Source: Mytilus galloprovincialis | Taxonomy: Eukaryota; Mollusca; Bivalvia; Mytilida; Mytilidae | NCBI RefSeq assembly: GCF_965363235.1 | Contig: NC_134850.1 | Span: forward strand, 35,809,102-35,873,101 | DNA: 64,000 nt | Direction: 5' to 3' | Shown: piece by piece, positions 22,880 to 36,800 of the stretch | How positions within the stretch are numbered: the first letter of the stretch is position 1 | Layout of the letters: each line of letters begins with the position of its first letter | Program-made: the position numbers and the translations under genes | Notes under the pieces: generated by a model | Seen by the model: the letters and a program-made list of their open reading frames with translations, nothing else | What the model was told of the DNA's origin: nothing | Databases searched by the model: none

Positions 22880-23165
22880 ATTTTATGCCCCATCTACGAT
22901 AGTAGAGGGGCATTATGTTTTCTGGTCTGTGCGTCCGTCCTTCCGTCTGTCCGTCCGTTCGTTCAGGTTAAAGTTTTTGGTCAAGGTAGTTTTTGATGAA
23001 GTTGAAGACCAATCAACTTCAAACTTAGTACACATGTTCCCTGTGATATGATCTTTCTAATTTAATTGCCAAATTAGAGTTTTGACCCCAATTTCACGGT
23101 CTACTGAACATAGAAAATGATAATGCGAGTGGGGCATCCGTGTACTATGGACACATTCTTGTTTA
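22880..23165 (+). repeat. Bivalve interspersed repeat with 'ccgtccgtccgt' head
   Basis: It begins 'tgccccatctacgatagtag', has a degenerate (ccgt)n segment, then 'agttttgaccccaatttcac', and ends 'tggacacattcttgttt'. Related copies are at 22090-22410 and 49690-50230. This is a common bivalve family; I cannot assign the class. Confidence 0.65.
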
Positions 23166-23169
23166 TCAT

Positions 23170-24040
23170 GTTTATGGATAGTATCCAGTAATGAAATTAT
23201 GTTAAGCAGGGATGCATATACATGTACTGACAATTTGTTAATATTTGTGGGATACCAATTGTTGTGTATTTCCTTGGTTTATATTAACCTAGAATTATGT
23301 GTTCAATGAAGATGTGTATGCAGACTATTAAAATGATGAATAATAATACATGTAATATTTTTGTATATTGGTGTTGAAACATGCATTCAAAATGTATGAG
23401 AGTGTTTAAACTTCAATGTTTTTTAATGATAACATGTTAAACATGGAAAAAAGTGTGAAGATTATCTGTAGGTAGAATTTCTGTCTTTTTATCAGGTAAC
23501 GAATACTGTAAGAAATAAAACATTTATTGTAAGAGATATTGATGTCAATTTCATAACCAATATTTATCATGTTTAAAGAAAGCCTGAAAATGGTTATTTT
23601 TATTTAGAAATTTTGTAGATAAATGAGGAACATGGATTTCTCACCTCTTTTCATTAGTTGTGAAGTCTGAGAAACTAAAATTATTTTGTGTTGCCTCTAT
23701 CATATCTATGAATTAACTTATATGCTTTAAATTATACCCAATTCAAAATATGGTTGTGTTTTTGTATAGGATCTGAGTGTACCAATATAAATTTCAGGTG
23801 TGGTAAACCGTAAACAGCCACATTATAATCTCTATTTTTTATCAGAGATCTGTTGATGAATTATTTGTTTAATTTTATATTTAAGAGTTGTTACTTTATC
23901 TTGTATTGTATAATAAAATTACAATCAGCATGTATGTTTATTACTTATATTAAATCTATATAATTCATTTCTCAAAATGAATGTTCAATTTCCTCCCAGG
24001 ATCCAGGAGTGTTCATCTAAGATGCCCTAAAATTGCAACA
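23170..24040. other. Downstream flank of SLC25A35; possible 3' UTR
   Basis: AATAAA occurs at 23514-23519 and again near 23911, either of which could end the transcript. No gene seen. Confidence 0.35.
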
Positions 24041-24043
24041 AAT

Positions 24044-24540
24044 AAAAAAGAAGATGTGGTATGATTGCCAATGAGACCAACTATCCACAAAAGACCAAAA
24101 TGACACAGACATTAACAACTATAGGTCACCATACGGCCTTCAACAATGAGCAAAGCCCATACCGCATAGTCAGCTATAAAAGGCCCCGATAAGACAATGT
24201 AAAACAATTCAAACGAGAAAACTAACGGCCTTATTTGTAAAAAAAAAAAAAAAAATGAACGAAAAACAAATATGTAACACATAAACAAACGACAACCACT
24301 GAATTACAGGCTCCTGACATGGGACAGGGACATACTTAAATAATGTGGCGGGGTTGAACATGTTAGCGGGATCCCAATCCTCCCCATACCTGGGACAGTG
24401 GTATAACAGTACAACATAAGAACGAACTATAAAAATCAGTTGAAAAAGGCATAACTCATCAGATGGACAAAAATCTAGTGGAGGTGGCCGGTACTTATAC
24501 ATCCCGACACAAAAAGACACAATGAACAGATCTGAGAGTA
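24044..24540 (+). repeat. Family B repeat, full copy
   Basis: Runs from 'gaagatgtggtatgattgcc' to 'acttatacatcccgacac', with an A-run at 24240. The best-preserved copy in the window. Frames on the minus strand are translated repeat. Confidence 0.8.
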
Positions 24541-25229
24541 CTCGCAGTTATCTGACAGCTAGTTCAAAGCCACTAACAACTAATAAAAAAATCATGCAAC
24601 TAAGACTAAACTATCAATCCGTACACATCCAACATCCAATGGATTTAGTGTAAAGACGTCATAAACATGCCAAGTTACAGGTTTCGATAGATTGTAGATC
24701 CATGAATATGTATATGCAAATAAGATTGCATTGCATGTTGGTTATCTGAAACTATGGCTATTGGCCATGTGTCAGAAGTACTAACAAAAGAAAAAGTGGA
24801 TAAAATTCCACTTTAACAAACCAGAAATTTAAAAGTGATTTGTCACAAATTTTTTTCTGGCTTAGATGATGAAGTATCCTGAGAAGGCAACTTGTAAACC
24901 TTATGTCCATCTTCTCTCTGTTCTTAGCTTCAGAATGCTCCTTAATAAGAATTAAGACTTGATTTTCACTTGGAAGGTCATTTTTGTGGATATTCTAGAA
25001 TCTCTGCCATCTCTGTGGGCCTCGCTGAGAATAATATGTGGTAAAAAGTTTGTATCTTTATCATAGGACATGGGGTTGTCAACTGACACCAAAGTTTTTG
25101 ACCTTGACATTTGACCTAGGAACTTGGAAGTTGTACATTCATTATGACACACCCTTTGGTGTTGGTTAATATACATATAAAGTCAACATGTGTCATATTG
25201 AAAGTCAACTCCTCTATTAAAAGTCATTG

Positions 25230-25628
25230 GAATAGACAACTTTCAAGTTGATGCATTTCCGTCAAAAACTTTGGTTTTAGTGAATATCATTTGTGCGTTT
25301 AAGGGGTGTCGTCACTTCCATTCCAATGTTGAGCGAGTGGTTGGAAAACTATAAAGCTATATTACACAAATAAGTCGTAAAATTGAAATCTCATAATTGT
25401 CTTTTAGCACAGCTGTCATCAGGGAATTGTAATTAAGTACCTACAGAACTAATATTATTTCTAGTTTATCCTGCACAATGACAATCACTTAAGACCCTTG
25501 ATGAACTTTTATAGAACTTTTATAGTGCAGGGATACAGGTTATCCCCTCTATCTGGTAAATGATGTCACAAAGGCACGCATAATTGACGAGTTTTTTCCG
25601 GTGACACAAACTTGAAAGTGGTCTATTG
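25230..25628. mobile_element. MITE of about 400 bp with 'aatagacaactttcaagtt' ends
   Basis: The left end 'aatagacaactttcaagtt' (25231) and the right end 'aacttgaaagtggtctatt' (about 25609-25627) are inverted with few differences. Non-coding. Confidence 0.7.
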
Positions 25629-25634
25629 AATGAA

Positions 25635-26745
25635 TGATTTTTTACCAATTCGTGTGTTTTGTAGAAACTAGAGAAGCTAGAGAGAAAATCTTGTCAGCAA
25701 ATTGATACACAACATCTCTTTTTGTTCATACTTTTAAATTGACAATAAAGACAGACAATTTGATGACAGCAGTTAGTTGACAATTGATGACATCAGACTT
25801 TTAGCTTTGTATACTTTAAATGAGCAAAATCGAAATAAAGATACAGATGCATGTACTGAAATAGTATTTTATTATAAATATATATATATAAACATTAAAA
25901 TTAACTCTTTCATTATATTCAACAGGTATATCAAACCATAATTGTATAATTAACAAAAGCTCACCTATAAATTAGCCTATATCAGCAATAGTTGTATAAA
26001 TTTACAGCACTGTCAACATCACTGTATAAATTGTACCATATACCACCTCTCCAATTATACAATGAAATATTTCATACATGTCATACATGTCATAATTCAT
26101 GATCAACAAGGAAGATGAAATTGTATTTATTTCTATCAGAGCTCTGATTTACAAAATTCATAACAAACAACCTGTCTCTCTCAATACTGAAATCTAGCAA
26201 AAGAAAACAAGTGCTATAATATGTTCAAACATTTGATTAAATTTTTTTCTCAACTGAATAGAAACATATTTGAAATAAAATAAGATCTGACTCTGTAAAT
26301 ATATCTGAATAAAAAAGTCCAGACCATGTGAACATTTCAAATAGATCATTGTATTGCATGAGTTATTTCTTAAATGAATTATGTATACAATCTCTCTTAA
26401 ATCAATCCATATATTCAGTTGTACAGAGAGTTTAGTAAAGAACAGCAATTCAGCAACTAATGACATAAAACCTATGGTTGTTTAATTAACTTGATGTAAA
26501 CGTAGGAATTTTATAAGCATTTCTTGGAAACTATTACATTTAGAGTTATCCCCCATTAAGATTAAGAGTTGTCTCCCATTCATGTTTTTCATCTTTGAAT
26601 TGTTATATTCATTCTAAAAAGATTAAAAAACAAGTTAAAAGTGATATAAAAGGAATTTGAATTTCTATACAGTCATGAATATTATAATGTCCTTTTTTCT
26701 ATACATTGTTGATTAATACATTATGGAATTGGCCATTTACAAACT
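25635..26745. other. No gene recognised
   Basis: AT-rich intergenic DNA with a short TA microsatellite (about 25879-25889). A 90-codon minus frame (26194-26466) lacks features. Confidence 0.4.
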
Positions 26746-26752
26746 TGGCTGC

Positions 26753-26970
26753 TTAAGGAGGTAGACCTAGGTTCAGGGAGATAACTCTTTAAATCAGTTA
26801 TGTGTTTGTAAAATTCAAGTTTTATCTATGTATTTCAAAGCATTTACCTGAAACAGATTGGAAATAATCTATGTAACATAGAAGCTTATAATATATTTAT
26901 GAAAATGGTTGACAAAAACGTACTGATGATTTTAAGAGTTATTTCCCTTAGCCAAGGTCTACCTCCTTAA
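26753..26970. mobile_element. MITE flanked by TTAA
   Basis: 'ttaaggaggtagacctagg' at the left and its imperfect inverse 'ccaaggtctacctccttaa' at the right enclose about 210 bp. TTAA at both edges (26753-26756, 26967-26970) fits piggyBac-type target duplication, although the tips are not classic piggyBac ends. Confidence 0.75.
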
Positions 26971-27683
26971 TTTCTTAACTTTACATGATTAGGCATTTTA
27001 TCCATATAACAAGGGGATATTTACCATTTCAGTAGTTTGAGGGATTATTTGATTGTTAGTGGAGTAAGAAACATGTTAAAACAGTCAATATGGATCAAAT
27101 TATTGTACTTATTGTCAATGAAGAATGTTAAACTCTGATAGTAGTCAGTGTAAAAATGTACATAAAAGACATACAAAGTAAAATAGGACTAGAAAAGTAG
27201 TGATCATTGATGCACAATGAAATAAAGATTAAAAGATGACCTGGCAGTAGATTGGTAAACAAGAAAATAAATTAATCCTCTGTAACTGATTTTTGTTATT
27301 ATAATCACAAGTCTATTGTGACTAAAAACATGAACAAGTCATGAATATTTATCATTTATATACCGGTACTAAATGTGATCACTTGGCAGTTTTTGGACCC
27401 TTTATGAAAAGAGTTAATCAAACAATATGACATTATTTGATATGCATTTAAATACTTAAAATTCAATGAAATCAAGCGTTAAATTATGCTAAGCTTGAAT
27501 GAGTTGGTTTTGACACAAAAAGTTGATTAACAAAATGATTAGTCTAAAATATAAAACATGTACAGACAAAATATGGCTATTGAAATATTGAAATATTTAA
27601 AGAAATAAAATTTCTAACATGTGTTAAAAGTCTTTAAAGAAACAACCATACAAAACTAACTTGAAATGAAAAACAATCAGTAA

Positions 27684-27689
27684 TTTATT
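27684..27689 (-). promoter_or_regulatory. Candidate AGXT polyadenylation signal
   Basis: AATAAA on the minus strand, about 145 bases downstream of the AGXT stop codon. Confidence 0.35.
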
Positions 27690-27832
27690 CTTCAACAAAT
27701 AAAACATTAGTGATTGTCTTTCAAACATCTAAATTAGATCATAGCTGACAGAAAAATTCAATATTACAAATTTCTTGAGCACACAATATCTTTTTCCATT
27801 GACTGAATAATACAAAGCAACATATATAATGA

Positions 27833-30800
27833 TCACAGCCTTGATTTAAATCCTACATGTTTTAAAGCTTCCGATAATGCTCGGAGAACACGATTAACAT
27901 TGTCAGGTGTAGCGTTGTATCCCATAATTCCTATTCTCCATATCTTTCCTGCCTGAGCTCCCAAACCTCCAGATATCTCGACCTTATACCTAACAAAAAA
28001 TAATTAACATTTGATATATGAATTCTATCTTAAAAGTATAAAATCACTTGTTCATTTTATTATAATGCTTAAGATTGATTTACTCAATAATTTAACTTAA
28101 AATGTAGGTTCTGCACGTTTTCTTACCAACTGAACTTCAAGAACCATTTTCTTATCACTACTTTGTAAGATGAAAATTGAAGCAAGAGGCTCCCAAGTGC
28201 CTGAATCGCTCACTTGTAAATTTTTGCCTAAATCTTTTATCAATAATTATTTTTGCTTTTCAATCTATATTAAGGGAGCTCGCTTCTCAGTTTCAAAGTA
28301 ATTAACTTTTCAAAACACTAGTTTATATTGATAAGGAATTAATAAAGGAATCCAAAAAGCAAAAAAAAATATATAGGTCACATGCTTGTTTTCAAGATAT
28401 GAGCCATTGAAATTTTGGCGGGAAATTATTCTCTCTTGACTTTTCATAGCTTTATCATTGACAAGTTAAAGTTCTCAAAAACTGTTAAAAAGTAATTAAA
28501 ATTTAGAAAACTTTTACAGATGGCTTATCATTATACATGTAAAAGAATTTCAAAAAGAAAAATGGGGGTCACCGGGCAAATTTTTTCAAGGCATTTAAAT
28601 AGATAAAACCAGAGGATTCCGAAAATCTGACAAAATATCAAAAACATGACAAGCCAGCTTCCTTAACGAGTGGCTTGCAAATGCCATTTAAATGTTTTTT
28701 GTATCTATCATATTTTCTTCAAAAGCAAAAAAAATGTATTTGACCCCTATGTTCCATTTTAGCCAGAGTGACTATGTTTCTTGACGAACAAGGAAATAAA
28801 ATACAAATTTTTTACTAGATACTCTAAAACTCATTCAACCAAGTTTGGCTGAAATTGAATCAACAGTTCAAAAGAGCAAAAGAGAAGATTATTAAAACTA
28901 GGCAAACTAGATGAACAAATTGTGAAATATTGTCTGTAAAGGGCAATAACTCCTTAAGGGGTCAATTGATAATTTTGGTCATATAAACTTATTTGTAGAT
29001 CTTACTTTACAATATATATTAAAATTTTTCTCATACTTTAGCAAAATACTAATAAAGAAAATCTCAAGACAAAAAAAATCTTACTGATTCATGGCATAAT
29101 CAGCTACTTCTTTCCAATTAACACCTGCTGGTACTTTAACACCAGTGACACATGGGAGACGGACAGACTGAAATTGAAACATATTTTAATCATACCATAT
29201 TTCATAAAATGTAGAATATACAGCCAAGAATATATATTTTGTTTCACTGAAATTTTCCATATTTAATTGACATACATCAAATGACCTGTTCTATAGGAGG
29301 AATGGAAAAAAAGCAGTGTGTGCTTCCCTTTGCTAAGATAGTACATACTGTATGGCGGGTTATTTTCGCAGGGAGTAAATTTTCGCATATTTTTGCAGAT
29401 TGAACACAATGTCCAAAATAAATTCCACCAATTTTAGAAGTGTATGTGCAAAAAACACACATTACAACTCATTTCTATTTAGTTGCTGACAGAATATACT
29501 ATCAAGAAATTTCTGATAAAAACTTATTGGAAATTCATTCAACATATCGAAAAAATCAGGGAATCAGTAAATAGTGAGTACGTATCTGACAGTTTCTTAC
29601 AGGTGGAAACTATGCTAACCAAGTAAATGAAGTCATTTTTTACCAAAAGTTTCTGATAAAAAGTATGAAAAAATATTTTCTGGATGAACAGGCAGACTAA
29701 TGGACAGATACAGGGATCGCAATACAGCCCCAACATGAGTGGGGATATAATAATAAAATGACTTCTAATTCTTCACATTTTCTTCACTTCAGACTACCAT
29801 TGACTATGTTAATAAGTTGTTTTATTTTCAATCAAACCACATCTTTGTATTTTTAAATTGCTTATCATACATCTTCATTTGATTGAAATATTTCTCAGAG
29901 CACCTTGCATTTTGTGTACAATTTGTGTAAACAGTGTCAAATCTGAAACTACGCTAAACTTAAAATTTTCTTTAACTTGTATAATCAAAGTTGTTAGAAA
30001 GTTATTTAACATTGAAACATTTGAAGTAACAGCCAAATGACTTTGAGTGTGTAGGTTCCAAAAAAATCTTTGGCTACCTTGCTTGCTAGGTTAGGTATAT
30101 TACCCTCTTTTATTAGTAGACTAGTCTATCTGTCTATAGGACAAGACTACTCTGAAAGGAGGGTAGTATATGTAACATAATAGTGATTTCACAGCTCAAC
30201 TACCAAGCAAGGTAACCAAAGATTTTGTTTGAACCTACACAGCTGTAAATGACTTAGAATTTTACCTTATCTTGTACAAACAGTTCCAAACCCATTCTCT
30301 CTACTCCTTCATGTAACATCTCAGCACATTTCTTGTGTGTAGCCCAGCTATTTTCTAAACCCTATAAAAAGAAGATTTACCATCAATAATGATTTCCTTG
30401 AATAAAATCATGCTTGGGGTTATAATAAAATTAAGGTATGTAACTGACTCTCAAAACTGCATAAATAAGCACTTATAAAAAGATATTGCTAAACTCATAT
30501 TTAACCTTTAGGGTTAAGATCACCTGAATTTCATCCATATTTGTGAAATAATCTGAACTTTAAAGATATTTTTATTCACATGAATTTCATATGCATTTCT
30601 CATTACTTTTTTTTAACTATTATCCATCAAAATTAAAAACAAAGCAAAATACCCCTAATAACTTCATTAACCAAACACACAATACAAGAAAGTTAAATAT
30701 CTTCAATTCCTTTTCATAGCCTAAAATTTTTTTTTTAAATGAAGCTCCAAGCAGGCAATTTCTCGCTGCGTTGTAGACCTATTGGTGGCCATTCATCTGT

Positions 30801-33800
30801 GATCTGCTTCTACTCTTTGATCGGATTGTTGTCTCTTTGACATTTCCATTCTCAATTTAACACTCAAACATTTATTTTGTTTGTTCAATTTCTATGAAAT
30901 TATAATTACATCTTCTACTAGTCGTGAAAATCCCTCTCTCAAAGCATAAACACTCATTATAGGGCCTGTGTGGTGATATCTACAAAAGAAATAACATGTA
31001 TGTTTATGATATTATTATTGTTTGAATATATAAAGAAAGACTTGATAAACCACAGCCTCTTAAATTTCTTGTTGGTAGACTTCTCTTAAGCGGATGCTGT
31101 TATGTAGGGCTGTCAAACAAAAATAATGAAATACAGCTTAATTGACAATAATGCTTAAGAAATCTAAATATTTTATTGGTTGACAAGTTAAGCCTATTCA
31201 ATCTGCATCTTCTGAATATTTTATTCATGAAAATGTACAGCTTGATATTCTGGTCTCTTGAGGGCAAAAAAGTCACTTGTGATATCATAAACACATATCA
31301 CAATGATACAAACAATTACAGGTTACTCTACAGCTTTTGTATTCAAATAGATGCAAATGAGGAAATCTAAAACGAATTTCACATACCTTACACCAGTCAT
31401 GTGTGCCTTTTTGATTCAGATGAACTGACTTTAAAGTGAAAAGCTATCAGAAGATGGACAATGGATGACTGATACTCAATAGCTCTCACTGAGTCTCAGA
31501 GCCCTGTGAATTACCTAGAAATCTCTCAAGAGAACGCAATTACCTTCTAGGATTCTCCTCACATCCCCAATAGTTAGATAGATGATTCATATCAAAGTAG
31601 AAGGATCTAACTGGTGTCTTCCTCTTTAATACCTTCTCTCTGCAAGAAAATGTATATCTTTAAAACTAAATAATGGAATGTCTATTTAGAACAATGATTT
31701 ATTTAAACTTGCTATGAAAACGATAATGTGAAAGTGTAGGCATTGAATTTCCTTTTCTTTAATCAAATATGTAAAAATTATTGATTTTTTTCTCCTTAAT
31801 ATTTCCAATCATTTATCTTAAATAAACAGTGATATCTCAGTCATAGCAGATGAAAAGACTGCTGGACTTCATTTCAAAATAGTGTGTCCATATAAGATGA
31901 CATATTGTTGCTTTGTGACCTTGCAAAATAAAAATCTTTTTCTAAATGTCCCTCTTCTATAAAGTATTGGTGTCATATTTTCTCTGATTCAATCATCAGT
32001 CTTACTAAACAAGCTAATCAGATGCACAACTTACTTCCCTTTTTCTGAAAATGATATTGGACTGGCTCCTGGTGGTGCACTTAAAACTTTCTGGGAACCA
32101 GTGTATATACAGTCAATTTCTGCAAAAGAAACAAAATTCATTTGTCAAGTGGGTTTATATTTAGTGGATAACTGATGTTAAAGCAATCACAAAGGTTGAA
32201 AAATACCTATTTTAATAATTTAGAATCAAATTTATTTTTTTCCTAATTCAAGGGAGACAATAATATTTTATGATATAAATAGTATTTTCAGACACAAGGT
32301 TTACAATATAAATGATATCTTGTCAATGTTAACTGTATTTTTGGACTTAAGGGACAAAAACATATGGTAAATTGAAATTGTATTTTCTAAATCATTGTAG
32401 ACAATAGTATTTTGTGAATAAGAATTGTAATTTTTGAATAAATTGAGACAATAGTATTTGTATAATGGAAATAGTATTTTCTAAATAAAAAACACTATGG
32501 TATTTGGTATGTAAATATTTTTTTCTAAACCAAGGCAAGGGATACAGTTATAAAAAGTGAATAAAAATTGCATTTTCTGTATCAAACAGACAATAATCTT
32601 TTAAGAGAGTGAATTGTATTTTTGAAATAAGGGAGACAATTTGTGATGTTTTTGTATTTTCTGAACCAAGAAAGTCAATGGTATGCTGTAAGAAAAAGAT
32701 AACCTGTGAATGTAAATGAAATTTTCCTTATCAACGGAGAAAGTGGTATCTAGTGACTGAAAATTTCAATGTTTCAAAATCAAGGGAGAAATTGTATCCT
32801 GTGAATATAAATAGTATTTTTATTTCTAAATCAAGGGAGATAATCTTATGAATAAATGAAAGTCAACATCTTCCTAGGTTTATATCTTTAATTATAAGGA
32901 TGACTGATACCTGAAATGTATATATGCACAGTACATTAGTAAATGATAAGTGAATGAATGCAAATTGTAATTTTTAAAATCAAAGTGAGACAATTATCGT
33001 ATTCTGTGAATGTAAATTGCAATTTTCTAAATCAAAGGAGAAAAAGGTAGTTTGTATATTTAAAATTTGTTTTCTAAAAAAAACTAGAGGCTCAAAGAAC
33101 CTGTGTCACTCACCTGTTATTTTTTGTAAACTGTGTTTTACCCCTATGTTCTATTTTAAGCCATGTCCTCTTGTAAGTTGTCAGACGGGGTCATCAGACA
33201 CATTTTTAAACTAAATACCCTAATGATGTTTGTGGCCAAGTTTAATTAAATTTGCCTCAGTAGTTTCAGAGGAGAAAATTTACAAAAATTTACAAAAAAT
33301 TGTTAAAAATTGACTTTAGAGGGCAGCAACACTGTAAGGGGTCAATTGACAATTTTGTTCCTTTTAATTATTTGTAGATCTTACTTTGCTAAACATTATT
33401 CAAATTAGATACCCAAATGAAGATTGTTGTCAAGTTTGGTTAAATTTTGTTGAGTAGTTCCAGAAAAGAAGATTTTTGTAAAAGTTAACAGACGAAGACG
33501 GATGCCAAGTGTTGAGAAAAACTCATTTGACCTTTTAGGCCAGGTGAACTAAAAAGAAGACGATGGTATTTTGTGAAAGTAAATTGCGATTTTTTTTTTT
33601 AATCAAGGGAGATAATTGTATTTTGTTCAATACAAAAAATGAACTAACCCCAATCATCAGCATATAATGGTACACCACCGGCTGCTGCCACTGAGTCTAC
33701 CAATAACAGACAATTATATCTGAAAATAAAATAATAATCCACTTTAACATAACAATTCAGCATGCATTTATGATTGATTTAGGTGAAAATGTATGTAGTA

Positions 33801-36800
33801 ATATTTTTTCATAAGACTTTATAATTAAAAAAAAAAAATAATTTGCTTAAATATATGACTTATTAAATAACACACTACAACAAGGATTACTTCAAACCAC
33901 ATTGATTTTTAATTAAGAAAAATATGACAACAATGATTGCCATCAATCTCTCAAATGAATAATTTTGTAATCATTGTAAAAAAAAAAATATTTTATGCAC
34001 AAGCTTTTTCAATCAGTTTTTGTTTATAGCTTTGTTTTGATTAAGCACCTCAAATAACCTCCAATTTTTCCAATCTAATGTATATTTGAAATGAATCATA
34101 AATTCTATTCAAAATCAATTTAGCTCCCCTTTCTTTTCAGTTAAATTCTAAGAAAGTCATTCATTCATTCATTCATTCAAATTTTGGTACACAGTTAAAA
34201 CAATGGTATCACTCATCAACAGCCAAATAATTCTTAAAAATACTAGCTATCAAAGGTATATATTTGGTGGTGGTTTTTTTTTCCAAAGATCCTATAAAAT
34301 AAATCTAACCAACCTATGACAGAGTTTTCCTACACCTTCTAATGGTTGTACAGTGGAACCTGATGACTCTCCATGTGTTAAAAACAATAACACAGGTCTA
34401 TACTTTTGTAGTCCCTGAAAAGATCATGTTTATTGTTAGATTCAATTTTAGTTTAAGAATACTTCTTTATATTGAATGATTTGAAGGTGGTAAATAAAGT
34501 AATATTTTTTACATAGTTTGTGCAGTGGAGATTGGCTATCTTTTCTGAATTTTATGCTTTATAAAATGAATTACACTGATTTTCTAATCATTTTTTTAAT
34601 GACATATTTTTTTCTGAAGTAGACTTTTGATATGAAATTCCAAAACAGTCATTGACTTTTAACCTCTGAAGTTAATTTTAAAACCCTGCCTGGTTAAACT
34701 TTTCAAAATATCTTACTTCTTCTATTTCTTGAAGATTAAAAACTTGACCCATTGGTTTATTTATTGTTTCAGCAATTGCACCTGAAAAACAAAACAAAAA
34801 ACAATATGCTAATCATAAATGCACTTAATATGTAATAATTGCTAAAAAATATTGGGGATTCTTTTTTTCTTGCACATACCAATTTTTCTAGTTAGAGGAG
34901 TTAGAGGAGTTATTATACTTTTATGGATATTTGATTTTGTGATTATGCAAATTTCTTAATACATGTCATACAAGCCTCTATAAATTTGTTTTCGCTTAAG
35001 GTAGCACAATACAAAGATTTTTTATCCCCAATCAGACATCTTTAAACTGATGTAATTCCACTCATCCTTCTTTAAATTTCATAAATGAGGTACCAAAAGA
35101 AAGAAGAATGATTAATCTTTCAAATTGTGATAATTTCATTATGACATAATTATTACATAATTAATTGTTATGTAATTAGTTGCTATATTGTGATGTCCAT
35201 ACTTGAATGAATTTAGCTTCTTTGTTATTCATAGCATCCCAAAATATTTCTGACATAGATTCTTGCACAACACAGTTTGACCTCCAAAACTGTGTCTCAG
35301 ATTTTTCCTATTGTATTTCATTCTCTCATAAATCTTCAATGAAGTTTGCAACATCAATTCATAAGAGATCACTAAATTCAATTGGGTATAAAATTTGTTC
35401 TATTGATGTTTTTGGAAATCTGAGACACAGTTTTGGAGGTCAAGCTGTGTTGTACAAGAATCTATGAAATATTTTGGGATGCTATGAAGAACAAAGACGC
35501 TAAATTCATTCAAGTGTGGACATCACAATATAGCAACTAATTACATAACAATTGATTATGTAATAATTATGTCATAATGAAATTATCACAATTTGAAAGA
35601 TTAATCTTTCTTCTTTCTTTTGGTACCTCATTTATAAAATATAAGGAAGGATGAAATGAATTACATCAGTTTAAAGTTATCTGATTGGGAGTGAACAAAT
35701 CTTTGTATTGTGCTACCTTAACAACTAAATCTGAACTTCATCTATTCCCACATCGTATTGTTATACTTTGAAAATAAGGAATCAATAGTAGATGAATGGC
35801 AAGTAAGCCACGAGATACTCCATAAGTTGCACTCGGCAATAATTTTGATACACAATTAAAGCAACATCCATTAAATGTCTATTTTGGCTTAACCTTAGGT
35901 CCTTTTCATTCAAATCAGCTTTTCAACATTTGTATTAGGTTAAGGATAATAAAACATTTTAGCCTGGTAAATCACATAAGTGTTATAAATTGTCCGAAAG
36001 CACATTCTGGTGCGGTAAAATTGGTACCATCAATGTTATTAATAAATATCGAACATGTAAGACAACAGGATATCAGTTTCTTAATAGTGACATCTTTTGA
36101 AATAAACAAACCATTTCTTCGTGCCATGTCAGCGTATCTTTCTCCCCATAATCCATTTACACATGATAGAGTAGTCTCCCCTGGTTCAAGTAAGTTACAA
36201 ACTGCTGCTTCCATTGCTGCATGACCTAAAGGATAAAAGACAATGAGAAATAAGTTGACAATTTTAATAAAAGAAGTGTCAATTTTCTTCCTTTTCTTTG
36301 CTGATTTTTCTGGTGCAATATATACAGTGTAACCTGAGTTATCCGACACCTGAGTATGCCAACATTCTGCTTTAATCAATACATTTTCATGTTCCCAAAA
36401 TCATGAAAATATGCCTATTCTTGCATAAAAAACTGAGTATTCCAACACCATGCTTAATCCGACATTTTTTCTGGTCCCCCAGTGTGTCGCATTACACAGG
36501 TTGCACTGTACATGAAATACATGATATATATATTTATAAATCATGTACTGTGGATTCGTTAATTTTCATGGGTACCAATTTTCTTGGATTGAGTAAAATT
36601 TGCATATTCGTTGATATTCAAAATTCATGGTTTTGTAAAGTTTACATTCATTCCTTTAGAAAATTTGCATTGTGTCGAACATTAAGATATATGTATTTCT
36701 CCTGTAATCACAAAATCCACGAAAAAATTGGTATCCAACTGATATTAATCAATACTCAGTATATATACATATGTATTTATATATAGTATGTTTAAAGAGA

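Noticed and set aside
34158-34179. (CATT)n as a regulatory site
   Set aside because: Plain short microsatellite in an intron.
35207-35467. 86-codon frame in AGXT intron 3
   Set aside because: It reads into and out of a fold-back element arm; no family resemblance.
35972-36379. 135-codon minus frame as a separate gene
   Set aside because: It contains AGXT exon 3 (36112-36225); the rest is intron read-through.
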